A stretch of DNA of 64,000 nt from contig CAMQGK010000514.1 in the NCBI GenBank assembly GCA_947000775.1, forward strand, positions 3,808,501 through 3,872,500, given 5' to 3'. Below, piece after piece: positions 26,891 to 38,956 of this stretch (positions are counted from its first letter, which is position 1; every line of letters starts with the position of its first letter). The translations under genes were made by a program, and so were the position numbers. The notes under the pieces are model-generated. The model ran no database searches and was not told where the DNA came from. It was given only the letters and a program-made list of their open reading frames with translations. The DNA comes from Pterois miles. Taxonomy: Eukaryota > Chordata > Actinopteri > Perciformes > Scorpaenidae.

Positions 26891-26896
26891 AATAAA
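26891..26896 (+). promoter_or_regulatory. Poly(A) signal of array gene copy 1
   Basis: AATAAA 254 nt after the stop codon, followed by the T/G-rich ATTTCTTGTCTTCTTTCTCTG. Equivalent signals at the same distance start at 31636, 36347, 41068, 45802, 50506, 55214 and 59940. Confidence 0.7.
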
Positions 26897-27158
26897 AATA
26901 CAAAAAATATCATTTCTTGTCTTCTTTCTCTGTCTAATAATTTGCTGTCACATCTGTAAATATCCATCACAGCTGAAGTTCTGCTCCTTCAGTTACACTC
27001 TGATCAAAGTTTGTGTGTCAAGAAAAACTGTTTCTCAGGTGAAAACCACCTGTCCTAGCATTTAAACTGAGGTCATGAAGTAGTTATCAGATGAGTTATG
27101 GTTTTGGTTGGTGAAGCTGAGGTCTGTTGCTTCTCTCATTTCTTTTTCACATAGCTGC

Positions 27159-28416
27159 CAGTAGGGGTGGGACGGTTCATAACATTCACGGTTCGGTTCA
27201 TATCGCGGTTTTTGGGGTCACGGTTTTCACTTGGGTTCGGTACATTTATGGTACAGCTGGAGGCCAATTTCCAACTTCAATTTCAACATGCATTTCATTT
27301 ATGTGGCAAAACAAGTCAACGGCTGTTTGTCTTCACAACAGTAGACGAACGTCAGGAACAAAACACTTCTTCACTGTCACGTCTTCCGGCTGGACTTCTG
27401 ATCTAAAAGAAAAGTGACACTGTGTTATTTCAAAAGAATTAATAAATAAAAACAAATTACAGCCTCAGGCCAGCAACAAAAAGCAACATGAAAACACTAA
27501 CACATATACTAGGCCTGCACCATATGAGGAATTGTTAATTGATCTCCAAAATCAGTATTCAAGTGCTTTGGTTTTTCTTGGGTTTTTAAATATATATATT
27601 AGGCCTGCAAGATATAACCAAAACTGTCATGTACAATAACATTTTTCAATATTGCAATGATGACATGACTTGTGATAAACAAATATTGAAGTGTTCATAT
27701 TAGCTATACTGATGCCAGCCTGGTTGTTTTTAAAGTCAGAACCAGATTAGATTTGAATATTTAAATCCAACGAGGACACATGTTGTTTCTGGAGCAGCAA
27801 CAGTAATGTTTACAACAGCAGCGTCACCATAGAAACTCATTAATATCTCACTGGGAACAATCTGACATATTGATAAAATAAATCAGATTCCTGAGTGAAG
27901 TTTATAAAGACTGAAGAACACAAACATCAGTCAGTATCAGTCCTTCCTCCTGTCCTCTGTCCTCCTGTCCTCTGTCCTCCTGTCCTCTGTCCTCCTTCTG
28001 TCCTCCTGTCCTCTGTCCTCCTGTCCTCTGTCCTCCTGTCCTCTGAACACTGAACAGTGCTGACTTGAAGGAACTAGAGTCATTTACGTCCACATCTTTA
28101 CTTGTCACTGTTAGCTGGTGAGCTAACGTTCAGTAAAGGGTTAATAACTGTGGTGGTGTCAACATAGTGGTGGTGGTTAAGAGACATGGATAGTAAAACC
28201 TGGTCCGCCCTCACCAAAATTGAGCCAATCACAATGCACAGCCTCAGCTTCAGTTACACTGGACATGTCTTTTGTCCCGTAGCCCTGTCCGCCGTGTCCC
28301 AGCCTCTTTCCATCCGCCTCGATTTCTAGAGTGACAATAAACACAATGAAAAAAATACACAATCGGCCTCATAACCTATTTGAAATGAACCAAACGGCAC
28401 ATACACAAACCGAACC
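27159..28416. mobile_element. Transposon-like segment in the unit spacer (hAT-type, tentative)
   Basis: The left side begins CAGTAGGGGTGGGACGGTTC and continues with repeated CGGTTCGGTT motifs. The right side has the inverted motif AACCAAACGGC...AACCGAACC at 28389-28416. Internal GGCCTGCACCATATGAGG and GGCCTGCAAGATATAACC boxes suggest older nested elements. The decayed copy near 22,610 has the flank CATAGCCGCCAGT without this insert, supporting an insertion before amplification. Short open frames inside (up to 170 codons) have no recognisable domain. The segment is present in every complete unit; units 4 and 5 carry small deletions near its left part (at about 41428 and 46160). Confidence 0.4.
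27941..28044. repeat. Spacer minisatellite, unit 1
   Basis: Tandem TCCTCCTGTCCTCTG (15 bp) with one TCCTTCTG variant. Its copy number differs between units and, together with the coding minisatellite, explains most unit-length variation. Confidence 0.9.
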
Positions 28417-29344
28417 ATAAATATATATAAACTGCATACGTCAATACTACATCAGTACTATTATACCAGTGCTACAATCAATGTGATGAAGTCAATTTGC
28501 AGTTAATTTCAGATTTATCTTAATGTTCGTTGACAAAAAAGACGAGATGAAATATTACAGACTGGTGGTGTTGTTTTGTTTAATGCAGCAGCACAGTCAG
28601 GAGACCTCAGAGTAACTTACTTAAGTTAAAGTTAAGGACGACATCAGGGATTGGGAAAAGAAACAAGGTGAGCACAAGTACCTGAAAATTGTACTACTCA
28701 TTATGCAGGGCTTGAAAGGTGCTCTACTATAAAATGTATTTTTATAATATTAAACAGGTCATAAGGTTCTCTCCCTGTCATTTATTTTATATTTCTGTGA
28801 AAACATCTCCTTCAAACAACTGGATTATTCAAGATTCTCCCCAATCGACACTTTTACAAGATTACATCTGAACGCATCATCATCGCGGTGTCATCTACCG
28901 TCGCCCAGTAGACCCTGAACGCACCATAACCACCGGAGCTGTGCGGTGTCGCTTCATGAACCGAGCCGGTCACTGTGATGACTGAGCAGCTTCATGGGGA
29001 TCACTGACAATATAATAAGAGTCTGATGAAGCGAGTTCTTCTCAAAGGTTCAGTATGTCACAAACTGCTGTTTGTAAACACCAGTTGTCTCCTCCTCCTC
29101 GAGACTGAACGGAGAGAGGGAGCGCTCCGTGGACACGAAGCAGCAAATCAGAGAAATCAATCAATCAATCATTTTCTGATTGTTTCCCGCCGGCTACGTT
29201 TCTACAACAGTGAGCTTTAACTTTAATGCTGTTTTAAATGTTGTTACTCCGCGGCTTATTTAGGACTTTATCCTCCAAATCTCACGTTCATTCATTCAAA
29301 TTCATTTACTCCAGTGACAACGATGGAGAGCTGCCGCGCGTGCC

Positions 29345-29452
29345 TAGCAACGGTTGCTAAGGGCAGGTGGCGTCCAGCAAACTCTGACGTCATACTGCAG
29401 CGGGCGTGCTCCTTTGATCTGGTTGGTTGGCTTTGAACTTTTATTTAAATAG
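29345..29452 (+). promoter_or_regulatory. Core promoter of array gene copy 2
   Basis: MYB-type palindrome 29345-29359, CRE 29385-29392 and TATA-like box at about 29442-29451, all unchanged from copy 1. Confidence 0.68.
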
Positions 29453-29534
29453 GAGGCAAATTCAGCCCTTCCTCACATTTTCATATCTGGTTTTATTCCC
29501 AGTGGGAGCAGAAGAAAGTTATTAAGCAGTCATA

Positions 29535-31382
29535 ATGGCTAGAGAGTTTAGAGTGGAGGATATTCCTCCCCTGATGGAGCCTGTTTTACAAAGGATTACA
29601 ACGCAGCAGCAGGCTTTGCTGGACGCTGGAGCAACTGATGAGGCCACAGAGCTTTTGCTGGCAAAGCAGATTGTGGAGGCACTATCAGGAACCGATTCTG
29701 TTTCGTTACATGACAACGCAACCATTTCTACTGATTGTGTCACATCCAATCTGGACGACACACTCCTTCAGAATGTTACAGTGGCCGTGAAAATCAACAT
29801 CGAGTTCGACTCTGATTGCTCAAAATCCTTGGCCGACCTGATTGATACTGAGATACAGGCATCATCCCCGGAGAAAGCCCCTTGCGTTGATGCTGAGACA
29901 CTGGCTGAGCTGGTCGATGAGGCCGGCCAGGTGCTCAAAACATTACAGGGCAAGATGGACAGTCAGCAGTCGCCTGAGTCAGAGGCTGCAACACCGTCTC
30001 CCTGCAAACTCTGCGACATGAGCGACGACGATGACAAGTGCCGATCAGAGACCCCTGAGACGTTCTCACGGGACAGCTTCGAGGCTTCAGCAACCAAAGC
30101 TGCACAGGATATCATTGAGAGAGAGCTCCGTAAATTGGTGTTACCTCTTCTGGATGATGTGTGCGACTCCCAGGGTGAGGTGCTGCCACCTGACATCTCC
30201 AGGCAGGCCGCAGATATTGCAGCTAACATCGCTCAGTCAATCGCTGACGAGGTGGAGGCTCTGGAGAAGAAATATGCTGTCAGCTCAGAGTCCTCCGAGA
30301 AGAGGAAACTGGTTTTGAAAGGAATGACCAAGAAGATCATGGTTTTTTTCACCACTCAGTTTGCTAAACTGTTAGCGCAGTACTTTTTATCTGAGCTGGA
30401 GAAAAAACTCTGCCCCGACTTCAGAGCTGAGAGCAGGGATTCACTTCAGTCCTTCATGGACGACTTTGAGGCTGTGCTTGTGCCAAAAAACGAGGGAACA
30501 GACGTCTTGCCTAGATTAAAACGTCTTTCCGAGGGGAAAGACCTGGTTTTCACAAAGGCACTTTGTGATCTCCTCTACAACCACATCATACAGGTGACAC
30601 CTTACATTACTGTGTCACATGATGTGATGCACGGTGAGATACAGCGCAAAGTCTTTTGTTTCTTGTCACTGATGGGGTGGTGGTTAAACACTCAAGCTGG
30701 CAAGTACAGTAGCCGGGTCACAAAGGCTCTGAAGAACTTAACACCAAGGTCAACACCAAGGTCAACACCAAAGTCAACACCAAGGCCAACACCAAGCTCA
30801 ACACCAAGGCCAACACCAAGCTCAACACCAAGGCCAACACCAAGCTCAACACCAAAGTCAACACCAAGTCCAACATCATGGGCATCACCAAGGTCAACAC
30901 CAAGGTCAACACCAAGTCCAACATCATGGGCATCACCAAGGTCACCACCAAGGTCACCACCAAGGTCAACAGCTGCACCATCTAGGCAGCCCACAGCACT
31001 GACAGACAAAAACAAATTTGCTGTCATGGCAATTGTGGATAAGCTGGTTTCACGGATCTTCCGCAAAACAAAAGTGAACTGCGCTTTTGCAAAGCCGGAG
31101 CCCATCATCCAGCGCCTGTTTGACAAAATATGGGCCAAGGTCGAGGGGGCGGATTTCGAGATCACCCCAGAGATGATGGACAGCGTCGACAAGGCCATCC
31201 ACAAGGATCTGTGCAAAAAGTACGGCTCTGCAAAGACAGTGCTGGTTTCAATGCTTCTGAACCAGCCAGAGTTTGATGACTACGTTGCCTCCACTTTCAT
31301 TACCCACCTGGAGGCACCACCAAAGAAGGGCTCCGCCATCCGCAGGTTGTTGGCCTTCGTGACGAGACCATTTAGGCGGTAA
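29535..31382 (+). CDS. Array gene copy 2, 615 aa, intact
   Basis: Same architecture as copy 1 without the lysine-rich insert. Diagnostic residues: I21, T70, N72, N80 (only this copy), L99, S143, P147, and N401 just before the repeat linker. In the linker the first post-TSWA block reads SPRSTPRSTPSP, where most copies have PPSP. The open frame is uninterrupted. Confidence 0.85.
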   Translation: MAREFRVEDIPPLMEPVLQRITTQQQALLDAGATDEATELLLAKQIVEALSGTDSVSLHDNATISTDCVTSNLDDTLLQNVTVAVKINIEFDSDCSKSLADLIDTEIQASSPEKAPCVDAETLAELVDEAGQVLKTLQGKMDSQQSPESEAATPSPCKLCDMSDDDDKCRSETPETFSRDSFEASATKAAQDIIERELRKLVLPLLDDVCDSQGEVLPPDISRQAADIAANIAQSIADEVEALEKKYAVSSESSEKRKLVLKGMTKKIMVFFTTQFAKLLAQYFLSELEKKLCPDFRAESRDSLQSFMDDFEAVLVPKNEGTDVLPRLKRLSEGKDLVFTKALCDLLYNHIIQVTPYITVSHDVMHGEIQRKVFCFLSLMGWWLNTQAGKYSSRVTKALKNLTPRSTPRSTPKSTPRPTPSSTPRPTPSSTPRPTPSSTPKSTPSPTSWASPRSTPRSTPSPTSWASPRSPPRSPPRSTAAPSRQPTALTDKNKFAVMAIVDKLVSRIFRKTKVNCAFAKPEPIIQRLFDKIWAKVEGADFEITPEMMDSVDKAIHKDLCKKYGSAKTVLVSMLLNQPEFDDYVASTFITHLEAPPKKGSAIRRLLAFVTRPFRR

Positions 31383-32684
31383 TGTAGTATTCATTTTGAT
31401 GGAGAAAATCTCGGATGCTCATTTTCTCCTTCAACATGGATGCTGTTGAGGGTTCAAGTCCTTCCACCCATCCTGATTCCCTCCTGCTCCACACTGTACT
31501 ACAGAGGCTAGTGATTAGCCCCTGTGGTGCAGAGACCAGGACCAGGACAGTGATGGGCCTCTATGGGACTGAGACCAGTGAATGGCCTCTACAGGGGTAG
31601 GACCAGTGATTGGTCCCAAATCAATTCAATTGTTCAATAAAAATACAAAAAATATCATTTCTTGTCTTCTTTCTCTGTCTAATAATTTGCTGTCACATCT
31701 GTAAATATCCATCACAGCTGAAGTTCTGCTCCTTCAGTTACACTCTGATCAAAGTTTGTGTGTCAAGAAAAACTGTTTCTCAGGTGAAAACCACCTGTCC
31801 TAGCATTTAAACTGAGGTCATGAAGTAGTTATCAGATGAGTTATGGTTTTGGTTGGTGAAGCTGAGGTCTGTTGCTTCTCTCATTTCTTTTTCACATAGC
31901 TGCCAGTAGGGGTGGGACGGTTCATAACATTCACGGTTCGGTTCATATCGCGGTTTTTGGGGTCACGGTTTTCACTTGGGTTCGGTACATTTATGGTACA
32001 GCTGGAGGCCAATTTCCAACTTCAATTTCAACATGCATTTCATTTATGTGGCAAAACAAGTCAACGGCTGTTTGTCTTCACAACAGTAGACGAACATCAG
32101 GAACAAAACACTTCTTCACTGTCACGTCTTCCGGCTGGACTCCTGATCTAAAAGAAAAGTGCCACTGTGTTATTTCAAAAGAATTAATAAATAAAAACAA
32201 ATTACAGCCTCAGGCCAGCAACAAAAAGCAACATGAAAACACTAACACATATACTAGGCCTGCACCATATGAGGAATTGTTAATTGATCTCCAAAATCAG
32301 TATTCAAATGCTTTGGTTTTTCTTGGGTTTTTAAATATATATATTAGGCCTGCAAGATATAACCAAAACTGTCATGTACAATAACATTTTTCAATATTGC
32401 AATGATGACATGACTTGTGATAAACAAATATTGAAGTGTTCATATTAGCTATACTGATGCCAGCCTGGTTGTTTTTAAAGTCAGAACCAGATTAGATTTG
32501 AATATTTAAATCCAACGAGGACACATGTTGTTTCTGGAGCAGCAACAGTAATGTTTACAACAGCAGCGTCACCATAGAAACTCATTAATATCTCACTGGG
32601 AACAATCTGACATATTGATAAAATAAATCAGATTCCTGAGTGAAGTTTATAAAGACTGAAGAACACAAACATCAGTCAGTATCA

Positions 32685-32756
32685 GTCCTTCCTCCTGTCC
32701 TCTGTCCTCCTGTCGTCTGTCCTCCTGTCCTCTGTCCTCTGTCCTCCTGTCCTCTG
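32685..32756. repeat. Spacer minisatellite, unit 2
   Basis: Shorter array than in unit 1, with a TCGTCTG variant repeat and one truncated period. Confidence 0.9.
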
Positions 32757-34055
32757 AACACTGAACAGTGCTGACTTGAAGGAACTAGAGTCATTTACGT
32801 CCACATCTTTACTTGTCGCTGTTAGCTGGTGAGCTAACGTTCAGTAAAGGGTTAATAACTGTGGCAGTGTCAACATAGTGGGGGTGGTTAAGAGACATGG
32901 ATAGTAAAACCTGGTCCGCCCTCACCAAAATTGAGCCAATCACAATGCACAGCCTCAGCTTCAGTTACACTGGACATGTCTTTTGTCCAGTAGCTCTGTC
33001 CGCCGTGTCCCAGCCTCTTTCCATCGGCCTCGATTTCTAGAGTGACAATAAACACAATGAAAAAAATACACAATCGGCCTCATAACCTATTTGAAATGAA
33101 CCAAACGGCACATACACAAACCGAACCATAAATATATATAAACTGCATACTTCAATACTACATCAGTACTATTATACCAGCGCTACAATCAATGTGATGA
33201 AGTCAATTTGCAGTTAATTTCAGATTTATCTTAATGTTCGTTGACAAAAAAGACGAGATGAAATATTACAGACTGGTGGTGTTGTTTTGTTTAATGCAGC
33301 AGCACAGTCAGGAGACCTCAGAGTAACTTACTTAAGTTAAAGTTAAGGACGACATCAGGGATTGGGAAAAGAAACAAGGTGAGCACAAGTACCTGAAAAT
33401 TGTACTACTCATTATGCAGGGCTTGAAAGGTGCTCTACTATAAAATGTATTTTTATAATATTAAACAGGTCATAAGGTTCTCTCCGTGTCATTTATTTTA
33501 TATTTCTGTGAAAACATCTCCTTCAAACAACTGGATTATTCAAGATTCTCCCCAATCAACACTTTTACAAGATTACATCTGAACGCATCATCATCGCGGT
33601 GTCATCTACCGTCGCCCAGTAGACCCTGAACGCACCATAACCACCGGAGCTGTGCGGTGTCGCTTCATGAACCGAGCCGGTCACTGTGATGACTGAGCAG
33701 CTTCATGGGGATCACTGACAATATAATAAGAGTCTGATGAAGCGAGTTCTTCTCAAAGGTTCAGTATGTCACAAACTGCTGTTTGTAAACACCAGTTGTC
33801 TCCTCCTCCTCGAGACTGAACGGAGAGAGGGAGCGCTCCGTGGACACGAAGCAGCAAATCAGAGAAATCAATCAATCAATCATTTTCTGATTGTTTCCCG
33901 CCGGCTACGTTTCTACAACAGTGAGCTTTAACTTTAATGCTGTTTTAAATGTTGTTCCTCCGCGGCTTATTTAGGACTTTATCCTCCAAATCTCACGTTC
34001 ATTCATTCAAATTCATTTACTCCAGTGACAACGATGGAGAGCTGCCGCGCGTGCC

Positions 34056-34163
34056 TAGCAACGGTTGCTAAGGGCAGGTGGCGTCCAGCAAACTCTGACG
34101 TCATACTGCAGCGGGCGTGCTCCTTTGATCTGGTTGGTTGGCTTTGAACTTTTATTTAAATAG
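34056..34163 (+). promoter_or_regulatory. Core promoter of array gene copy 3
   Basis: MYB-type palindrome 34056-34070, CRE 34096-34103 and TATA-like box at about 34153-34162. Confidence 0.68.
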
Positions 34164-34245
34164 GAGGCAAATTCAGCCCTTCCTCACATTTTCATATCTG
34201 GTTTTATTCCCAGTGGGAGCAGAAGAAAGTTATTAAGCAGTCATA

Positions 34246-36093
34246 ATGGCTAGAGAGTTTAGAGTGGAGGATATTCCTCCCCTGATGGAGCCTGTTTTAC
34301 AAAGGATGACAACGCAGCAGCAGGCTTTGCTGGACGCTGGAGCAACTGATGAGGCCACAGAGCTTTTGCTGGCAAAGCAGATTGTGGAGGCACTATCAGG
34401 AACCGATTCTGTTTCGTTACATGACAACGCAACCATTTCTACTGATTGTGTCACATCCAATCTGGACGACACACTCCTTCAGAGTGTTACAGTGGCCGTG
34501 AAAATCAACATCGAGTTCGACTCTGATTGCTCAAAATCCTTTGCCGACCTGATTGATACTGAGATACAGGCATCATCCCCGGAGAAAGTCCCTTGCGTTG
34601 ATGCTGAGACACTGGCTGAGCTGGTCGATGAGGCCGGCCAGGTGCTCAAAACATTACAGGGCAAGATGGACAGTCAGCAGTCGTCTGAGTCAGAGGCTGC
34701 AACACCGTCTCCCTGCAAACTCTGCGACATGAGCGACGACGATGACAAGTGCCGATCAGAGACCCCTGAGACGTTCTCACGGGACAGCTTCGAGGCTTCA
34801 GCAACCAAAGCTGCACAGGATATCATTGAGAGAGAGCTCCGTAAATTGGTGTTACCTCTTCTGGATGATGTGTGCGACTCCCAGGGTGAGGTGTTGCCAC
34901 CTGACATCTCCAGGCAGGCCGCAGATATTGCAGCTAACATCGCTCAGTCAATCGCTGACGAGGTGGAGGCTCTGGAGAAGAAATATGCTGTCAGCTCAGA
35001 GTCCTCCGAGAAGAGGAAACTGGTTTTGAAAGGAATGACCAAGAAGATCATGGTTTTTTTCACCACTCAGTTTGCTAAACTGTTAGCGCAGTACTTTTTA
35101 TCTGAGCTGGAGAAAAAACTCTGCCCCGACTTCAGAGCTGAGAGCAGGGATTCACTTCAGTCCTTCATGGACGACTTTGAGGCTGTGCTTGTGCCAAAAA
35201 ACGAGGGAACAGACGTCTTGCCTAGATTAAAACGTCTTTCCGAGGGGAAAGACCTGGTTTTCACAAAGGCACTTTGTGATCTCCTCTACAACCACATCAT
35301 ACAGGTGACACCTTACATTACTGTGTCACATGATGTGATGCACGGTGAGATACAGCGCAAAGTCTTTTGTTTCTTGTCACTGATGGGGTGGTGGTTAAAC
35401 ACTCAAGCTGGCAAGTACAGTAGCCGGGTCACAAAGGCTCTGAAGGACTTAACACCAAGGTCAACACCAAGGTCAACACCAAAGTCAACACCAAGGCCAA
35501 CACCAAGCTCAACACCAAAGTCAACACCAAGCTCAACACCAAGGCCAACACCAAGCTCAACACCAAAGTCAACACCAAGTCCAACATCATGGGCATCACC
35601 AAGGTCAACACCAAGGTCACCACCAAGTCCAACATCATGGGCATCACCAAGGTCACCACCAAGGTCACCACCAAGGTCAACAGCTGCACCATCTAGGCAG
35701 CCCACAGCACTGACAGACAAAAACAAATTTGCTGTCATGGCAATTGTGGATAAGCTGGTTTCACGGATCTTCCGCAAAACAAAGGTGAACTGCGCTTTTG
35801 CAAAGCCGGAGCCCATCATCCAGCGCCTGTTTGACAAAATATGGGCCAAGGTCGAGGGGGCGGATTTCGAGATCACCCCAGAGATGATGGACAGCGTCGA
35901 CAAGGCCATCCACAAGGATCTGTGCAAAAAGTACGGCTCTGCAAAGACAGTGCTGGTTTCAATGCTTCTGAACCAGCCAGAGTTTGATGACTACGTTGCC
36001 TCCACTTTCATTACCCACCTGGAGGCACCACCAAAGAAGGGCTCCGCCATCCGCAGGTTGTTGGCCTTCGTGACGAGACCATTTAGGCGGTAA
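34246..36093 (+). CDS. Array gene copy 3, 615 aa, intact
   Basis: Uninterrupted. Diagnostic residues: M21, F99 (shared with copies 4 and 8), V115 (only this copy), S143, S147 and D401. The linker pattern TPRP-TPSS-TPKS-TPSS-TPRP is shared exactly with copies 4 and 5. Confidence 0.85.
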   Translation: MAREFRVEDIPPLMEPVLQRMTTQQQALLDAGATDEATELLLAKQIVEALSGTDSVSLHDNATISTDCVTSNLDDTLLQSVTVAVKINIEFDSDCSKSFADLIDTEIQASSPEKVPCVDAETLAELVDEAGQVLKTLQGKMDSQQSSESEAATPSPCKLCDMSDDDDKCRSETPETFSRDSFEASATKAAQDIIERELRKLVLPLLDDVCDSQGEVLPPDISRQAADIAANIAQSIADEVEALEKKYAVSSESSEKRKLVLKGMTKKIMVFFTTQFAKLLAQYFLSELEKKLCPDFRAESRDSLQSFMDDFEAVLVPKNEGTDVLPRLKRLSEGKDLVFTKALCDLLYNHIIQVTPYITVSHDVMHGEIQRKVFCFLSLMGWWLNTQAGKYSSRVTKALKDLTPRSTPRSTPKSTPRPTPSSTPKSTPSSTPRPTPSSTPKSTPSPTSWASPRSTPRSPPSPTSWASPRSPPRSPPRSTAAPSRQPTALTDKNKFAVMAIVDKLVSRIFRKTKVNCAFAKPEPIIQRLFDKIWAKVEGADFEITPEMMDSVDKAIHKDLCKKYGSAKTVLVSMLLNQPEFDDYVASTFITHLEAPPKKGSAIRRLLAFVTRPFRR

Positions 36094-37395
36094 TGTAGTA
36101 TTCATTTTGATGGAGAAAATCTGGGATGCTCATTTTCTCCTTCAACATGGATGCTGTTGAGGGTTCAAGTCCTTCCTCCCATCCTGATTACCTCCTGCTC
36201 CACTCTGTACTACAGAGGCTAGTGATTAGCCCCTGTGGTGCAGAGACCAGGACCAGGACAGTGATGGGCCTCTATGGGACTGAGACCAGTGAATGGCCTC
36301 TACAGGGGTAGGACCAGTGATTGGTCCCAAATCAATTCAATTGTTCAATAAAAATACAAAAAATATCATTTCTTGTCTTCTTTCTCTGTCTAATAATTTG
36401 CTGTCACATCTGTAAATATCCATCACAGCTGAAGTTCTGCTCCTTCAGTTACACTCTGATCAAAGTTTGTGTGTCAAGAAAAACTGTTTCTCAGGTGAAA
36501 ACCACCTGTCCTAGCATTTAAACTGAGGTCATGAAGTAGTTATCAGATGAGTTATGGTTTTGGTTGGTGAAGCTGAGGTCTGTTGCGTCTCTCATTTCTT
36601 TTTCACATAGCTGCCAGTAGGGGTGGGACGGTTCATAACATTCACGGTTCGGTTCATATCGCGGTTTTTGGGGTCACGGTTTTCACTTGGGTTCGGTACA
36701 TTTATGGTACAGCTGGAGGCCAATTTCCAACTTCAATTTCAACATGCATTTCATTTATGTGGCAAAACAAGTCAACGGCTGTTTGTCTTCACAACAGTAG
36801 ACGAACATCAGGAACAAAACACTTCTTCACTGTCACGTCTTCCGGCTGGACTCCTGATCTAAAAGAAAAGTGCCACTGTGTTATTTCAAAAGAATTAATA
36901 AATAAAAACAAATTACAGCCTCAGGCCAGCAACAAAAAGCAACATGAAAACACTAACACATATACTAGGCCTGCACCATATGAGGAATTGTTAATTGATC
37001 TCCAAAATCAGTATTCAAATGCTTTGGTTTTTCTTGGGTTTTTAAATATATATATTAGGCCTGCAAGATATAACCAAAACTGTCATGTACAATAACATTT
37101 TTCAATATTGCAATGATGACATGACTTGTGATAAACAAATATTGAAGTGTTCATATTAGCTATACTGATGCCAGCCTGGTTGTTTTTAAAGTCAGAACCA
37201 GATTAGATTTGAATATTTAAATCCAACGAGGACACATGTTGTTTCTGGAGCAGCAACAGTAATGTTTACAACAGCAGCGTCACCATAGAAACTCATTAAT
37301 ATCTCACTGGGAACAATCTGACATATTGATAAAATAAATCAGATTCCTGAGTGAAGTTTATAAAGACTGAAGAACACAAACATCAGTCAGTATCA

Positions 37396-37467
37396 GTCCT
37401 TCCTCCTGTCCTCTGTCCTCCTGTCGTCTGTCCTCCTGTCCTCTGTCCTCTGTCCTCCTGTCCTCTG
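37396..37467. repeat. Spacer minisatellite, unit 3
   Basis: Same structure as in unit 2, including the TCGTCTG variant. Confidence 0.9.
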
Positions 37468-38766
37468 AACACTGAACAGTGCTGACTTGAAGGAACTAGA
37501 GTCATTTACGTCCACATCTTTACTTGTCGCTGTTAGCTGGTGAGCTAACGTTCAGTAAAGGGTTAATAACTGTGGCAGTGTCAACATAGTGGGGGTGGTT
37601 AAGAGACATGGATAGTAAAACCTGGTCCGCCCTCACCAAAATTGAGCCAATCACAATGCACAGCCTCAGCTTCAGTTACACTGGACATGTCTTTTGTCCA
37701 GTAGCTCTGTCCGCCGTGTCCCAGCCTCTTTCCATCGGCCTCGATTTCTAGAGTGACAATAAACACAATGAAAAAAATACACAATCGGCCTCATAACCTA
37801 TTTGAAATGAACCAAACGGCACATACACAAACCGAACCATAAATATATATAAACTGCATACTTCAATACTACATCAGTACTATTATACCAGCGCTACAAT
37901 CAATGTGATGAAGTCAATTTGCAGTTAATTTCAGATTTATCTTAATGTTCGTTGACAAAAAAGACGAGATGAAATATTACAGACTGGTGGTGTTGTTTTG
38001 TTTAATGCAGCAGCACAGTCAGGAGACCTCAGAGTAACTTACTTAAGTTAAAGTTAAGGACGACATCAGGGATTGGGAAAAGAAACAAGGTGAGCACAAG
38101 TACCTGAAAATTGTACTACTCATTATGCAGGGCTTGAAAGGTGCTCTACTATAAAATGTATTTTTATAATATTAAACAGGTCATAAGGTTCTCTCCCTGT
38201 CATTTATTTTATATTTCTGTGAAAACATCTCCTTCAAACAACTGGATTATTCAAGATTCTCCCCAATCAACACTTTTACAAGATTACATCTGAACGCATC
38301 ATCATCGCGGTGTCATCTACCGTCGCCCAGTAGACCCTGAACGCACCATAACCACCGGAGCTGTGCGGTGTCGCTTCATGAACCGAGCCGGTCACTGTGA
38401 TGACTGAGCAGCTTCATGGGGATCACTGACAATATAATAAGAGTCTGATGAAGCGAGTTCTTCTCAAAGGTTCAGTATGTCACAAACTGCTGTTTGTAAA
38501 CACCAGTTGTCTCCTCCTCCTCGAGACTGAACGGAGAGAGGGAGCGCTCCGTGGACACGAAGCAGCAAATCAGAGAAATCAATCAATCAATCATTTTCTG
38601 ATTGTTTCCCGCCGGCTACGTTTCTACAACAGTGAGCTTTAACTTTAATGCTGTTTTAAATGTTGTTCCTCCGCGGCTTATTTAGGACTTTATCCTCCAA
38701 ATCTCACGTTCATTCATTCAAATTCATTTACTCCAGTGACAACGATGGAGAGCTGCCGCGCGTGCC

Positions 38767-38874
38767 TAGCAACGGTTGCTAAGGGCAGGTGGCGTCCAGC
38801 AAACTCTGACGTCATACTGCAGCGGGCGTGCTCCTTTGATCTGGTTGGTTGGCTTTGAACTTTTATTTAAATAG
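38767..38874 (+). promoter_or_regulatory. Core promoter of array gene copy 4
   Basis: MYB-type palindrome 38767-38781, CRE 38807-38814 and TATA-like box at about 38864-38873. The promoter is intact although the reading frame is broken. Confidence 0.66.
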
Positions 38875-38956
38875 GAGGCAAATTCAGCCCTTCCTCACAT
38901 TTTCATATCTGGTTTTATTCCCAGTGGGAGCAGAAGAAAGTTATTAAGCAGTCATA

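Larger units (their letters stand above)
23765..28527 (+). repeat. Tandem array unit 1 (4763 bp)
   Basis: Unit boundaries are taken at CGTTGACAAAAAAGACGAG, the point where similarity to the other units starts on the left of the array. Order within the unit: upstream region (with a TCAATCAATCAATC run), promoter module, gene, 3' flank with poly(A) signal, transposon-like segment, minisatellite, then the next unit. Units are all in the same orientation and abut directly. The same order holds in every unit, so later unit entries give only differences. Confidence 0.95.
28528..33238 (+). repeat. Tandem array unit 2 (4711 bp)
   Basis: Same layout as unit 1. It has the same length as unit 3 and shares that unit's minisatellite structure, suggesting a recent duplication between these neighbours. 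Confidence 0.95.
33239..37949 (+). repeat. Tandem array unit 3 (4711 bp)
   Basis: Same length as unit 2. The spacer variants (GTCCAGTAGCTCTG near 37,700, and GTGGGGGTGG) are identical to those of unit 2 and differ from the other units. Confidence 0.95.

Noticed and set aside
27127..27417. A 96- to 170-codon plus frame downstream of each array gene as a second protein
   Set aside because: It spans the left part of the transposon-like segment, is disrupted or altered in units 1, 4 and 5, lies beyond the poly(A) signal and has no recognisable domain.
27941..28044. Spacer minisatellite as a CRISPR-like array
   Set aside because: The 15-bp periods abut with no unique spacers, and the context is a vertebrate genome.
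28177..28362. A 61-codon minus-strand frame (MCIFFIVFIVTLEIEAD...) repeated in each complete unit
   Set aside because: It sits within the transposon-like spacer, has no recognisable signal and is shared only because the units are recent copies.
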